A stretch of DNA of 64,000 nucleotides from Candidatus Omnitrophota bacterium (GTDB taxonomy: Bacteria > Ratteibacteria > UBA8468 > B48-G9 > JAFGKM01), in the NCBI GenBank assembly GCA_023819375.1, contig JAMWDI010000003.1:197634-261633 (forward strand), given 5' to 3'. Below, in pieces: positions 34,201 through 44,010 of this stretch. The position numbers were made by a program, and so were the translations under genes. Within the stretch, counting starts at the first letter, position 1. Every line of letters begins with the position of its first letter. Below the pieces are notes generated by a model that worked only from the letters and a program-made list of their open reading frames with translations, was not told where the DNA came from and ran no database searches.

Positions 34201-37200
34201 TTAGAAACTCATCTTGGGTGGGCTTTAAAGACATTGGGATACAGTTTGGAAGTCCCTGTTTTTAAGGGTTTAAAAGAATTAGAAATAAAACATCTCTTGA
34301 AGTCTGCAGGATTACCTGAAAGTGGAAAAACAATACTTTATGATGGACAAACTGGAGAACCTTTTGCACAACCAGTTACTGTTGGTTATATGTATATGAT
34401 GAAGTTAATACACCTTGCAGATGAAAAAATTCATGCAAGATGTACAGGTTCATATTCTCTAATTACACAACAGCCTCTTGGTGGAAGAGCACAATTTGGA
34501 GGCCAGAGATTTGGAGAAATGGAAGTTTGGGCTCTTGAAGGTTATGGTGCTGCTTATACCTTAAGAGAAATGTTAACTGTTAAAAGTGATGATACTGAAG
34601 GAAGAAAATTGATGTATGATGCAATTGCAAAAGGGCTTGATTATAAAGGAGAAAATATTCCAGAATCCTTTAAGGTTTTAAAGAAAGAACTTCAAGGCCT
34701 TGGTTTTGATTTGAAAGAAACAGAAAAGATATTTGAGGATGGAAAGAAAAGACCTGTTGTAAGTATAAGAATTGCTACTCCAACAACTATTCGTTCCTGG
34801 TCTTACGGAGAGGTAAAGAAAGCAGAAACATTAAATTATAGAACTTTAAGGCCTGAAAGAGATGGCCTTTTCTGTGAAAAGATTTTTGGGCCTGAAAGAG
34901 ATTATGAATGTGCTTGTGGAAAATATAAAAAATTGAGATATAAAGGAATTATTTGTGATAGATGTGGAGTAGAAGTGACAACAAGAAAAGTAAGAAGAGA
35001 AAGAATGGGACATATAGAACTTGCTACTCCTGTTTCTTATGTTTGGTTATTTAAGAGCACTTCTAACTGGCTTGGACTTCTTCTTGATCTTTCTCAGGCA
35101 GAACTTGAAATGGTTATTTATTATGAGAGATATATAGTTGTTGATCCTGGCAATGTGCCTGAATTGAAAGAAAAAATGTTACTTACTGAAAAAGAATATC
35201 AGGAATATAAAGAAAAATATGGAAATAAGTTTAAGGCTGGGATTGGTGCAGAAGGTCTTCAGGAATTACTTAAAAAGATAGATCTTGTAAAACTTGAAGA
35301 GGAAATTAAAGAAGAATTGAAGAAAAAGAAAAATTATGAAAAAAGAAGTGAACTTATTAAAAAATTGAGAATGGTACAGGGATTAATAAAGACACAGGTG
35401 AAGCCAGAATATCTTGTAACCAATATTATTCCTGTAATTCCACCAGATTTAAGACCACTTTTACCACTTGATGGTGGAAGATTCGTTGCTTCTGACTTGA
35501 ATGACCTTTATCAGAGGGTAATTAATAGAAATAACCGTCTTAAGAAACTTATTAAATTACAGACACCAGATATTATTGTAAGAAATGAAAAAAGACTGCT
35601 TCAAGAAGCAGTTGACGCATTAATGGATAATGGAAGACATGGAATGCCAGTTTTGGGTAAAGGGAAAAGACCGTTGAAATCTCTTGCTGATGCTTTGAGA
35701 GGTAAACAAGGAAGGTTTAGACAAAATCTTCTCGGTAAACGTGTTGATTACTCTGGTAGGGCCGTAATTGTCGTCGGTCCTGAGCTGAAATTAAATGAAT
35801 GTGGAATACCAAAAGAAATGGCTTTGGAACTTTTCAGTCCATTTGTTTTAAGAGAATTTAGAAAGAAAGAATATTTCCATACTCCTGGAAGCGCAAAAAG
35901 AGCAATAAGGGAAAATAGACCTGAAGTTTGGGAAGTTCTTGAAAAAGTTATTAAAAACCATCCAGTCCTTTTAAATAGACAACCAACTTTACATAGATTA
36001 AGTATTCAGGCATTTGAGCCAAAGTTAATTGAGGGAAATGTAATAGCAATTCATCCACTTGTTTGTCCTGCTTATAATGCTGATTTTGATGGAGATACTA
36101 TGAGCATTCATGTTCCTCTAACACCAGAAGCAATACTTGAAGCAGAACTTCTAATGAAAGCGACAACTCATATACTTTCTCCAGCAAATGGTAAACCCGT
36201 TGTTACACCTACAAGAGATATAGTGATGGGTTGTGCTTATCTGACATATATGAGTGAAGAAGCAGAATATCCTAAGGTTATTTCAAGTTTTGATGAGGCA
36301 AAATATTTGAACTATATAGGTGAAATTGAATTGCATAGACCAATTAAAGTTAAAAATGAGTATGGAAGAATTATAACAACAACTGTTGGTAGAATAATCT
36401 TTAATGAGATTATACCTCCAGAAATTCCATTTAAAAATGAAGTGTTTGAATCTTCAGGACTTGAAAAACTTATAGATGAAATATTTACAAAATGTGGATA
36501 TGAAAAAACAGTAGAGTTTTTAGATGCTTGTAAAGAACTTGGATTTTACTATTCAACAATAAGTGGAGTAACAATTGGAATAGATGATCTTATAGTTCCT
36601 GAAATAAAATGGGAATTGATAAAGGAGGCGAAAGAAGAAGTTGAGAAAATAGAAAAGATTTATAAAAAAGGGATAATTTCAGAAGGTGAAAAATATAATA
36701 GAAAAATTGATATATGGACATCTGTAACAAATGAATTGATGGAACAGGTTATGAATACAATTAAAAATGATACAGGAATAAGTCCATTTAGAATTAATCC
36801 AATCTTCTTAATGGTTTCATCAGGAGCAAGAGGTAACAAAACCCAAGTTGCACAATTGATGGGAATGAGAGGATTAATGATAAGACCAACAAAGAAACTT
36901 ACAGGTGGTATAGGAGAAATTATAGAAACTCCTGTTATATCTAATTTCAAAGAAGGACTTTCTGTTCTTGAATATTTCATTTCAGTTCATGGGGGCAGAA
37001 AGGGACTTGTTGACACTGCATTAAAAACTTCTGACGCAGGATATTTAAGCAGACGTCTTGTAGATGTTGCTCATTCTGTAATTGTTAGAGAAGAAGATTG
37101 TGGAACATTAGAAGGTATATATGCAAGTCCTTTAATTGAAGGTGATGAAGAAATAATTTCATTGAAGGAAAGAATCGTTGGAAGAGTTGCTTTTGATGAT

Positions 37201-38766
37201 ATTACAACAATACTTGGAGAAGTTATTGTTAAAGAAGGCGAAGTTATAGATGAAGAAAAGGCTGATAGAATAATAAAAGCAAAAGAAGAGGGTCTTTTAC
37301 TTACTGATAAAATAAAAATTAGATCAGTTTTGACATGTAAAACTGAAAAGGGAGTGTGTGCGAAATGTTATGGATGGGATTTATCAAGAAAGAAACTTGT
37401 TAATATTGGAGAGGCAGTAGGTGTTATAGCAGCACAATCTATTGGTGAACCTGGAACACAATTAACTTTGAGAACTTTCCATACAGGTGGAGCAGCATCA
37501 AGAGGTGTTGGTCCATCATCTATAAGAAGTAAATCAGAAGGAATAATTAAATATTGTGAGGATTTAAAAGTTGTTAAAAATAGGGATGGTAAAAATGTTG
37601 TATGTCAAAGAGAAGGAAGTATTGTTATAGTTGATGAAAAAGATAGGGAACTTGAGAGATATACTTTAAGAGTTGGTTCCATAATTAATGTAGAAAACAA
37701 TAGTAAAGTCAAAAAAGGACAAATAATTGCTGAATGGGATCCTTATTCTATCCCTGTAATTGTTGATAAAGGTGGAATAATTAAGTTTAAAGATGTAGAA
37801 ATAGGAAAAACAGCAAAAGAAGAAAGGGATTCTCAAACACAAATAGAGAGGCTGGTTATTATTCCACATAAAGAAGAAAAGGAACCTCAGATTATTCTTG
37901 TAGATGAAAAAGGAGAAAAAGTTGGTATTTATCACTTACCAATAGGAGCACATATAATTGTAAAGGAAGGAGACAAGGTTTTACCTGGAGACATTGTCGC
38001 AAAAACACCAAGAACAGTAAGAAGGGTTCAAGATATAACAGGAGGACTTCCAAGGGTTTCAGATTTGTTTGAAGCAAGGACTCCTAAAAATCCAGCAATA
38101 TTAACAGAAATAGATGGATATGTAAAAATTGAGACAGAAAAAGGAGGTAGAAAAGTTAAAGTTTATAATCCAGAGACTAAGACGGAAAAAGAGTATTTAA
38201 TTCCTTATGGTAAAACACTTGTTGTGAGTGATGGTGATTATGTTTTGGCAGGGACAGAATTGACAGATGGATTTAAAGTTTTATCAGATATTTTAAGAAT
38301 CCAGGGAGAAAAGAAAGTTATGGAATATCTTTTGAATGAAATACAGAAAGTTTATAGAGTTGAAGGTGTAAAGATAAATGATAAACATATTGAAATAATA
38401 ATCAGACAAATGTTATCAAAAGTCAGAGTTGAAGACCCAGGAGATACATTTTTACTTGAAGGAGAAGAAAAGAACCGTTATGAAATTGAAAAAATAAATG
38501 AATCTTTACCAAAGGGTAAAAAACCTGCAACTTATAAACCTCTTGTTTTGGGTATTACACGTGTTGCTTTGAGTAGTGATAGTTTCATTTCTGCTGCCTC
38601 TTTCCAAGAAACCATGAAAGTTCTTACAGATGCAGCAGTTTTAGGGAAAGAAGATACGCTTGAGGGTTTGAAAGAAAATGTAATACTTGGTAGACTAATA
38701 CCAGCAGGAACAGGGATTATTGAAAAGAAAGAGGAAGCAGTTGAAGAAAAAATTTATGCAAAATAG
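31231..38766 (+). CDS. rpoBC: Fused RNA polymerase beta and beta-prime subunit (RpoBC)
   Basis: 2,511 residues in one uninterrupted frame. Beta spans about 1-1165, ending ESFKVLKKELQGLGFD. After about 12 linker residues, beta-prime begins near 1178 (SIRIATPTTIRSWSYGEV). No in-frame ATG or GTG with an SD lies at the junction, so the chain is a true fusion. Beta-prime has its zinc finger (CACGKY, CDRCG), the catalytic NADFDGD with D1618, D1620 and D1622 (followed by T instead of the usual Q), and the second zinc site (CKTEKGVCAKC). In the rifampicin region of beta, THKRRVTAVG has Thr 410 at the E. coli S531 position, and TPEGAN has Ala 447 for the usual Pro. Fusions are known in Helicobacter and Wolbachia. 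Confidence 0.97.
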   Translation: MERKDVFVEIPDLLYIQKKSYEEFLQKDVPPEKRKIKGLEEVFRKVFPIESDDNLLKLEYVSYSLDDPAHTIKECVEEKLTYEAKLKVKFRLHINRKTEDGKIENVRIKEQDVYVGGIPLMTENGSFIINGVERVVVNQLLRCPGVYFKEEEEIIGQKTLYSAKVYPSRGIWIEIYIDHHETLWVLIGKKKILLTTFLKALDAEEETIKEVYGDINNMPENSPLRITQLKDSTKDREDALKYIYTELRPGYSPILREAEKFFKSLFFTDEIYDLSEAGRSQINRKLGLNLKERHLTKLDIIKIVKYLLSLYEKKEGEVDDIDHLKNKRVRTSAEIIREHVYEGLTRLARYCKEKMALVDKTKIEDVTPQELINYRIFANVVNDFFARNQLSQFLDKTNPLAEITHKRRVTAVGEGGVKERKRAGFEVRDVHYTHFGKICPIETPEGANIGLINSLTVYAKVDELGFLRSPYYKVENGYVKTDEVVYLSADEEEEYNIAPSDVPYDEKTKRIIPEKVMVRSKGGDFIEVKREEIHYIGVSPIQTVGVSASLIPFLEHDDSNRALMGSNMQRQAVPLIRPESPIVKTGMEKYVVRDAGVVIRAKNPGVVEYVDAEKIIIKRDNPGIFPWEEKDIYYLKKFVKTNQDTCFHQRPLVNVGDRVEEGQILTDGPAVSRDGELSLGRNLLVAFMPWHGYNYEDAILISERLVKDDVFTSIHIKEFEVEARDTELGPEEITADIPNVPEEQLANLDEEGIVKIGTEVEPDDILVGKITPRGEAELTPEEKLLRVIFGEKSKNVLNTSEKVPPGIKGVVINVRKYKRREDMSEEEIKKEIEKVQKNFKNKEKIVREIITAEIKKLLEVYKINLKVTSTVSGWKKLINKVPDEVREKLLKIIEIGEKEIEKIETQLQEEEAKIKKGVELEPDVRMKVVVEVAIKKKIAVGDKMSGRHGNKGVIAKILPEEDMPFLEDGTPVDIVLNPLGVPSRMNVGQILETHLGWALKTLGYSLEVPVFKGLKELEIKHLLKSAGLPESGKTILYDGQTGEPFAQPVTVGYMYMMKLIHLADEKIHARCTGSYSLITQQPLGGRAQFGGQRFGEMEVWALEGYGAAYTLREMLTVKSDDTEGRKLMYDAIAKGLDYKGENIPESFKVLKKELQGLGFDLKETEKIFEDGKKRPVVSIRIATPTTIRSWSYGEVKKAETLNYRTLRPERDGLFCEKIFGPERDYECACGKYKKLRYKGIICDRCGVEVTTRKVRRERMGHIELATPVSYVWLFKSTSNWLGLLLDLSQAELEMVIYYERYIVVDPGNVPELKEKMLLTEKEYQEYKEKYGNKFKAGIGAEGLQELLKKIDLVKLEEEIKEELKKKKNYEKRSELIKKLRMVQGLIKTQVKPEYLVTNIIPVIPPDLRPLLPLDGGRFVASDLNDLYQRVINRNNRLKKLIKLQTPDIIVRNEKRLLQEAVDALMDNGRHGMPVLGKGKRPLKSLADALRGKQGRFRQNLLGKRVDYSGRAVIVVGPELKLNECGIPKEMALELFSPFVLREFRKKEYFHTPGSAKRAIRENRPEVWEVLEKVIKNHPVLLNRQPTLHRLSIQAFEPKLIEGNVIAIHPLVCPAYNADFDGDTMSIHVPLTPEAILEAELLMKATTHILSPANGKPVVTPTRDIVMGCAYLTYMSEEAEYPKVISSFDEAKYLNYIGEIELHRPIKVKNEYGRIITTTVGRIIFNEIIPPEIPFKNEVFESSGLEKLIDEIFTKCGYEKTVEFLDACKELGFYYSTISGVTIGIDDLIVPEIKWELIKEAKEEVEKIEKIYKKGIISEGEKYNRKIDIWTSVTNELMEQVMNTIKNDTGISPFRINPIFLMVSSGARGNKTQVAQLMGMRGLMIRPTKKLTGGIGEIIETPVISNFKEGLSVLEYFISVHGGRKGLVDTALKTSDAGYLSRRLVDVAHSVIVREEDCGTLEGIYASPLIEGDEEIISLKERIVGRVAFDDITTILGEVIVKEGEVIDEEKADRIIKAKEEGLLLTDKIKIRSVLTCKTEKGVCAKCYGWDLSRKKLVNIGEAVGVIAAQSIGEPGTQLTLRTFHTGGAASRGVGPSSIRSKSEGIIKYCEDLKVVKNRDGKNVVCQREGSIVIVDEKDRELERYTLRVGSIINVENNSKVKKGQIIAEWDPYSIPVIVDKGGIIKFKDVEIGKTAKEERDSQTQIERLVIIPHKEEKEPQIILVDEKGEKVGIYHLPIGAHIIVKEGDKVLPGDIVAKTPRTVRRVQDITGGLPRVSDLFEARTPKNPAILTEIDGYVKIETEKGGRKVKVYNPETKTEKEYLIPYGKTLVVSDGDYVLAGTELTDGFKVLSDILRIQGEKKVMEYLLNEIQKVYRVEGVKINDKHIEIIIRQMLSKVRVEDPGDTFLLEGEEKNRYEIEKINESLPKGKKPATYKPLVLGITRVALSSDSFISAASFQETMKVLTDAAVLGKEDTLEGLKENVILGRLIPAGTGIIEKKEEAVEEKIYAK

Positions 38767-38775
38767 GAGGTTAGA

Positions 38776-39165
38776 ATGCCGACAATAAATCAATTAATAA
38801 GAAAAAAGAGAAAGCCAAAAAAGAGGAAATCAAAGTCAACTGCTCTTGAAAAAAATCCTTTTAAAAAAGGTGTATGCCTTTATGTAAGGACAATGACGCC
38901 CAAAAAACCAAATTCTGCTTTAAGAAAAATAGCAAAAGTTCGTCTTACAAATGGAAAAGAGGTTATTGCTTACATCCCAGGAATAGGTCATAATCTTCAA
39001 GAACATTCAATTGTTCTTGTAAGAGGAGGAAGAGTTAAAGATTTACCAGGTGTAAAATATCATATAGTAAGAGGTGTATATGATGCAAGTGGAGTTGAAA
39101 ATAGAAAAAAATCAAGATCTAAATATGGAACTAAAAAGCCAAAAGAGACAAAAAAGGAGGGTTAA
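38776..39165 (+). CDS. rpsL: Ribosomal protein S12
   Basis: 129 residues. S12 lies at the decoding site. The loops [15 protein letters not shown] and [14 protein letters not shown] keep the lysines of streptomycin-sensitive strains. Starts 9 bases after rpoBC with AGGAGG, so the str genes continue the rpoBC transcript. Confidence 0.97.
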   Translation: MPTINQLIRKKRKPKKRKSKSTALEKNPFKKGVCLYVRTMTPKKPNSALRKIAKVRLTNGKEVIAYIPGIGHNLQEHSIVLVRGGRVKDLPGVKYHIVRGVYDASGVENRKKSRSKYGTKKPKETKKEG

Positions 39166-39168
39166 ACA

Positions 39169-39639
39169 ATGCCAAGGAGGAAAAGAGCAGAGAAAAGAGA
39201 GATAAAACCAGATCCTAGATATAATGATTATGAAGTCGCAAAATTTGTGAATAAATTAATGTGGGATGGCAAAAAATCTCTTGCTTATAAAATCTTTTAT
39301 ACTGCAATGGATATAATAAAAGAAAAAACAAAAGAAGATCCTCTTGTTGTATTTAAAAGAGCCCTTAATAATGTTAAACCAAAACTTGAGGTAAGACCGC
39401 GAAGAGTTGGAGGTGCTACTTATCAGATACCTATGGAAGTTCCACCCCATAGAAGTTTGTCTTTGGCAATTAGATGGATTGTTGAATCTGCTCGGGCAAG
39501 AAAAGGAAAGCCTATGGCACTTCGTCTTGTAGACGAAATTTTAGAAGCCGCAAGAGGTGAAGGTCCAAGTGTGAAAAAGAAAGAGGATACCCATAAAATG
39601 GCAGAAGCCAATAGAGCATTTGCACATTATAGATGGTAA
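39169..39639 (+). CDS. rpsG: Ribosomal protein S7
   Basis: 156 residues. S7 nucleates the 30S head. [19 protein letters not shown] at the start and [18 protein letters not shown] at the end match the family. Three bases after rpsL, with GGAGG inside the rpsL end. An intrinsic terminator follows it. Confidence 0.97.
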   Translation: MPRRKRAEKREIKPDPRYNDYEVAKFVNKLMWDGKKSLAYKIFYTAMDIIKEKTKEDPLVVFKRALNNVKPKLEVRPRRVGGATYQIPMEVPPHRSLSLAIRWIVESARARKGKPMALRLVDEILEAARGEGPSVKKKEDTHKMAEANRAFAHYRW

Positions 39640-39651
39640 TAAATTTTTTTG

Positions 39652-39684
39652 ACCCGGTTCTTAAATGAACCGGGTTTATTTTTT
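39652..39684 (+). terminator. Intrinsic terminator between rpsG and fusA
   Basis: A 9-bp GC-rich stem, ACCCGGTTC (39652-39660) with GAACCGGGT (39667-39675), has a 6-base loop and a T-rich tail to 39684. It should end or thin the rpoBC-rpsLG transcript before fusA. Confidence 0.85.
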
Positions 39685-39694
39685 GGAATAAAAA

Positions 39695-41752
39695 ATGATA
39701 GATAAAATTAGAAATATCGGGATAATAGCGCATATAGATGCAGGTAAAACTACAACAACAGAGAGATTTCTTTTTTATACAGGAAAAACATACAAAATAG
39801 GAAGTGTTGATGAAGGAACTGCTGTGATGGATTGGATGGAATTAGAAAAAGAAAGAGGCATAACTATTACAGCAGCATGTACTACTTGTTTTTGGAAGGG
39901 CTATAAGATAAATATAATTGATACTCCAGGACATGTTGATTTTACTGTTGAAGTTGAAAGATCTTTAAGAGTTCTTGATGGAGCAATAGGTATTTTTTGT
40001 GCAGTTGCAGGAGTTCAGCCACAGTCTGAAACTGTATGGCGTCAGAGTGAGAAATATAAAGTTCCAAGGATTATTTTTGTTAATAAAATGGATAGAATTG
40101 GAGCAGACTTTTTTAGAGTACTGGAAGATATTAAAAAGAAACTTAATTCTAATCCATTAATACTTGTTGTTCCAATAGGAAAAGAAGATGAGTTTTCAGG
40201 TTTGATAGATCTGGTAGAGGGGAAAGTTATTAAATATAATTCTGAATTTGAAACAGATGCTGAGGTAAGTGAAGTAGATGATGAATTTAAAGAAATTTTT
40301 GAAAAGTATAGAAAAGATATGATTGAGCAACTTGCAGAAATAGATGAAAGAATTATGGAAAAATATTTAAATGGAGAAGAAATTTCAAAAGAATTATTAA
40401 AGGAAGCAATAAGAAAGGCAACTCTTGAAAGGAAAATCTTTCCTGCTTTTTGTGGATCTGCTTTGAAAAATAAAGGTGTTCTTCTGCTTCTTGATGCAAT
40501 ATGTAATTATTTGCCTTCTCCACTTGATAGAGGAGAAATCCCTTGTGTAAATCCTATAACTGGAAAAAGAGAAACAAGAAAACCATTGACTGATGAAAAA
40601 TTTTCAGGGCTGATTTTTAAAGTTTACAATGATATCTATTTTGGAAAAATTTTATATACAAGAATTTACTCAGGGAAAATTAAAAAGGGAGAAACTGTTT
40701 TAAATTCAACAAGAGATAAAAAAGAAAAAATTTTAAAAATTCTTGAAGTTCATGCAAATAAATATTCAGAAAAAAGTGAAGCATCAATTGGTGAAATTGT
40801 TGGTTTGATTGGTTTAAAAAATACATTTACTGGAGATACTATTTGTGATGAAAATTATCCAATTATTTATGAATCAATAAATTTTCCAGAACCTGTAATT
40901 TATTCGGCAGTTGAACCAAAAGTGAAAAGTGATTATGAGAAAGTTTATGAAACACTTAAAAAAATCCTTGAAGAGGATCCAACTTTAAAAATGAAAATTG
41001 ACGAAGAGACAGGACAGATTATTCTTATGGGAATGGGAGAGTTACAGATAGAAATTGTTGTAGAAAGATTAAAAAGAGAATATAAAATACCTGTTCGTCT
41101 TGGGAAACCCGAAGTTGCTTATAGAGAAACAATTAGTCAGATATGCGAAGGAGTGGGTGAATTTTCTGGAATTATTGGTGAAAAACTTAATTATGGGTAC
41201 GTTGTTTTAAGACTTGAACCAGGGGAAAAGGGAGAAAAATTTAAATTTTTTAATCTTGTTGATAAATCAAAATTGCCACTTGAATTTATTCCAAGCATAG
41301 AAGAAGGAATAAGGGAATGTTTAGAAGTTGGTATTTATGGATTTCCTATAATAGACATTAAGGTTTTTCTTGTAGATGCTATTTATAATAAAGAAAACTC
41401 AACATCCATAGGATATAAAATTGCATCTTCAATTGCTTTTAAAAATGCATATAAAAATGGGGCTCCTGTTATTCTTGAACCAATTATGAGAATTGAAATA
41501 TTGACTCCTGAAGAATTTATTGGTGATGTATTAAATGATTTTGTGATGAGAAACGGAAAAGTTTTAAATGTTGAAATTCATGGAAATACAGGTATTATAA
41601 ATGGTAATGTCGCCTTGAAAAAAGTTTTTGGTTATTCAACTGTGTTGAGATCGTTGACACAGGGACGTGGAAGTTTTATAATGGAACCATATTATTATGA
41701 AGTTGTTCCTGAGGAGGAATTTAAAAAAATAGTTGGCATTACAACCCATTAA
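39695..41752 (+). CDS. fusA: Elongation factor G
   Basis: 685 residues. EF-G drives ribosomal translocation. GTPase motifs [21 protein letters not shown] and NKMD are intact, as are domain IV and the SLTQGRGSF region. Two sites differ from the usual sequence: MGELQIEI in domain III (Q451 where His is normal) and [11 protein letters not shown], where Asp is normal before AVAG. No good SD is seen (only GGAATAAAAA), and the gene begins just after the terminator with no recognisable promoter. Conserved place between rpsG and tuf. Confidence 0.95.
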   Translation: MIDKIRNIGIIAHIDAGKTTTTERFLFYTGKTYKIGSVDEGTAVMDWMELEKERGITITAACTTCFWKGYKINIIDTPGHVDFTVEVERSLRVLDGAIGIFCAVAGVQPQSETVWRQSEKYKVPRIIFVNKMDRIGADFFRVLEDIKKKLNSNPLILVVPIGKEDEFSGLIDLVEGKVIKYNSEFETDAEVSEVDDEFKEIFEKYRKDMIEQLAEIDERIMEKYLNGEEISKELLKEAIRKATLERKIFPAFCGSALKNKGVLLLLDAICNYLPSPLDRGEIPCVNPITGKRETRKPLTDEKFSGLIFKVYNDIYFGKILYTRIYSGKIKKGETVLNSTRDKKEKILKILEVHANKYSEKSEASIGEIVGLIGLKNTFTGDTICDENYPIIYESINFPEPVIYSAVEPKVKSDYEKVYETLKKILEEDPTLKMKIDEETGQIILMGMGELQIEIVVERLKREYKIPVRLGKPEVAYRETISQICEGVGEFSGIIGEKLNYGYVVLRLEPGEKGEKFKFFNLVDKSKLPLEFIPSIEEGIRECLEVGIYGFPIIDIKVFLVDAIYNKENSTSIGYKIASSIAFKNAYKNGAPVILEPIMRIEILTPEEFIGDVLNDFVMRNGKVLNVEIHGNTGIINGNVALKKVFGYSTVLRSLTQGRGSFIMEPYYYEVVPEEEFKKIVGITTH

Positions 41753-41758
41753 ATTCTA

Positions 41759-42982
41759 TAACAAAAAGGAGGTATAGATATGGCTAAGGAGAAATTTATA
41801 AGGACCAAGCCTCATGTGAATGTAGGTACGATAGGTCATGTAGATCATGGTAAGACGACGTTAACCAGTGCGATAACTTTAGTATTAGAGAAAGCGAACA
41901 AAGCCAAGTTTATGAAGTATGAGGAGATAGACAAAGCGCCGGAGGAGAGGGAGCGTGGGTTAACGATAAACATAGCGCATATAGAGTATGAGACGGAGAA
42001 GAGGCATTATGCGCACATAGATTGTCCTGGGCATGCTGATTATATAAAGAACATGATAACGGGTGCAGCGCAGATGGATGGAGCGATATTAGTAGTTAGT
42101 GCGCCTGATGGTCCTATGCCTCAGACACGAGAGCACATATTATTAGCCAGGCAAGTAGATGTTCCTTATATGGTAGTATTTATGAACAAGATGGACATGG
42201 TAGAGGATTCAGAGCTTGTTGAGTTAGTTGAGTTAGAGGTGAGGGAGTTATTAAGCAAGTATGGATTTCCTGGGGATGAGATTCCCATAATAAAGGGTAG
42301 TGCATTAAAGGTATTAGAGTGTGGATGTGGAAAGAGGGAGTGTCAGTGGTGTGGTAGGATATGGGAGTTAATGGATGCGATAGATAATTACATACCTGAG
42401 CCAGTTAGGATAATAGACAAGCCATTTTTACTTGCTGTAGAGGATGTATTCAGTATAACAGGGAGAGGGACTGTAGCGACAGGCAGGATAGAGAGGGGTA
42501 GAGTGAAGGTAGGAGATGAGGTAGAGATAGTTGGTTTAAGTCATGAGATAAAGAAGAGTGTAGTTACTGGGCTTGAGATGTTTAGGAAGGAGTTAGATGA
42601 AGGTGTAGCAGGGGACAATGTAGGTATTTTATTAAGAGGGATAGAGAAGGATGAGGTAGAAAGGGGTATGGTTGTAGCTGCGCCTGGTAGTATAACACCG
42701 CATACACATTTTAAAGCGCAGGTATATGTATTAAAGAAAGAGGAAGGAGGTAGGCACACTCCGTTTTTCAGTGGGTATAGGCCACAGTTTTATATAAGGA
42801 CCACTGATGTGACAGGAGAGATAAAGTTGCCAGAAGGGGTTGAGATGGTTATGCCTGGTGATAATCTTGAAATGGAAGTGAAATTAATATATCCTGTTGC
42901 GCTTGAGAAAGGACAGAGATTTGCTATAAGAGAAGGAGGAAAAACAGTAGGTGCAGGTGCTGTAACTGAAATAATTGAGTAA
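41759..42982 (+). repeat. 1,224-bp direct repeat, copy 2 (RBS plus whole tuf gene)
   Basis: Second copy of the repeat at 26808-28031, about 15 kb away in the same orientation. It begins 7 bases after the fusA stop and ends exactly at the tuf stop codon; the next two bases lead into the S10 promoter. Recombination between the copies could delete or duplicate the rpoBC segment. Confidence 0.9.
41780..42982 (+). CDS. tuf: Elongation factor Tu, copy 2
   Basis: 400 residues, identical to the copy at 26829-28031, including the Cys-rich insertion at 181-191 and the unusual codon style. This is the str-operon position (after fusA, before rpsJ), so it is probably the ancestral site; the copy near tRNA-Thr corresponds to tufB. 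The identical nucleotide sequence points to recent conversion. Confidence 0.98.
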   Translation: MAKEKFIRTKPHVNVGTIGHVDHGKTTLTSAITLVLEKANKAKFMKYEEIDKAPEERERGLTINIAHIEYETEKRHYAHIDCPGHADYIKNMITGAAQMDGAILVVSAPDGPMPQTREHILLARQVDVPYMVVFMNKMDMVEDSELVELVELEVRELLSKYGFPGDEIPIIKGSALKVLECGCGKRECQWCGRIWELMDAIDNYIPEPVRIIDKPFLLAVEDVFSITGRGTVATGRIERGRVKVGDEVEIVGLSHEIKKSVVTGLEMFRKELDEGVAGDNVGILLRGIEKDEVERGMVVAAPGSITPHTHFKAQVYVLKKEEGGRHTPFFSGYRPQFYIRTTDVTGEIKLPEGVEMVMPGDNLEMEVKLIYPVALEKGQRFAIREGGKTVGAGAVTEIIE

Positions 42983-42984
42983 AC

Positions 42985-43013
42985 TTGACATTAAATTTAA
43001 ATTAAGGTAAAAT
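42985..43013 (+). promoter_or_regulatory. Promoter for the S10 cluster
   Basis: TTGACA at 42985-42990 and TAAAAT at 43008-43013 are 17 bp apart, starting two bases after the tuf stop. The predicted start is near 43020 and rpsJ begins at 43047. It resembles the ABC-gene promoter, which also has AAGG directly before the -10 box. Confidence 0.7.
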
Positions 43014-43046
43014 AAAAATTTTAAGAAAAATTCTATAGGTGTAAAA

Positions 43047-43358
43047 ATGGAAGGGAAGAAAATTAGAATAAAATTGAAATCTTATGACCATAGATTGCTT
43101 GATAAGTCGGTAAAGGAAATTATAGAGATTGCAAAAGCAACAGGAGTAAGAATTAATGGACCTGTTCCTTTACCGACAAAAAGAGAAGTTTATACAGTTT
43201 TAAGATCTCCACATGTTAATAAAAAAAGTAGAGAACAATTTGAACTTAAGATACATAAAAGATTGATTGATATAATTGAACCAACGCCAAGAACTGTTGA
43301 TGAACTAAGTAAGTTAAGTTTACCTGCTGGAGTAGAAGTTGAAATGAAGTTGAGTTAA
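43047..43358 (+). CDS. rpsJ: Ribosomal protein S10
   Basis: 103 residues. [49 protein letters not shown] and KRLIDII are typical. S10 also acts in antitermination as NusE. First gene of the S10 cluster, 64 bases after tuf, behind a good promoter. Confidence 0.97.
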   Translation: MEGKKIRIKLKSYDHRLLDKSVKEIIEIAKATGVRINGPVPLPTKREVYTVLRSPHVNKKSREQFELKIHKRLIDIIEPTPRTVDELSKLSLPAGVEVEMKLS

Positions 43359-43368
43359 GGAGTGTAAA

Positions 43369-44010
43369 ATGACTATCGGAATTTTAGGTAAAAAATTGAA
43401 GATGACACAAATTTTTAAAGAAGACGGAGAAGTAATTCCAGTTACTTTAATTGAATTTAAAGAGGGATATGTTGTTGATTTAAAAACTCCTGAAAGGGAT
43501 GGTTATACAGCATTAAAAGTTGGGTTTGAAGAAGTGAGTGAAAAAAAATTAACAAAGCCACAACTGGGTTATTTGAAGAAAAGGAATTTACCACCATTAA
43601 AAATTTTAAAAGAATTTAGGGTAGATAATGAAGAAATAAACAACTACAAAATTGGAGATAAAATCACAATAGATATTTTTAAAGAAGGAGAACTTGTTGA
43701 TGTAACTGGCAAGAGTATAGGAAAGGGATTTCAAGGAGTTGTAAAAAGACATGGATTTCATGGAGGACCTGCAACTCATGGTTCAATGTCTCACAGAGCA
43801 CCTGGTTCAATAGGTTCTACAACACCACAAAGAGTTCCAAAAGGTAGAAGAATGGCAGGGCATATGGGAAATGAAACAGTTACAATTCAAAATCTTCAAA
43901 TAGTTAAAATATTAAAAGATGAAAAAATATTAATGATAAAAGGAAGCGTTCCAGGACCTTCTAACGCGTATCTGATTATTAAAAAAGCAAAGAAGGTGAA
44001 AAATGGCTAA
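43369..44010 (+). CDS. rplC: Ribosomal protein L3
   Basis: 213 residues. The GILGKKLKMTQIF start and the loop KGFQGVVKRHGFHGGPATHG near the peptidyl transferase centre match L3. GGAG precedes it; it overlaps rplD by 8 bases. Confidence 0.97.
   Translation: MTIGILGKKLKMTQIFKEDGEVIPVTLIEFKEGYVVDLKTPERDGYTALKVGFEEVSEKKLTKPQLGYLKKRNLPPLKILKEFRVDNEEINNYKIGDKITIDIFKEGELVDVTGKSIGKGFQGVVKRHGFHGGPATHGSMSHRAPGSIGSTTPQRVPKGRRMAGHMGNETVTIQNLQIVKILKDEKILMIKGSVPGPSNAYLIIKKAKKVKNG

Noticed and set aside
30208-38077. Several minus-strand ORFs opposite rplJ and rpoBC
   Set aside because: All lie inside well-supported genes and have the Ser/Phe/Leu-rich make-up of reverse reading of AT-rich genes.
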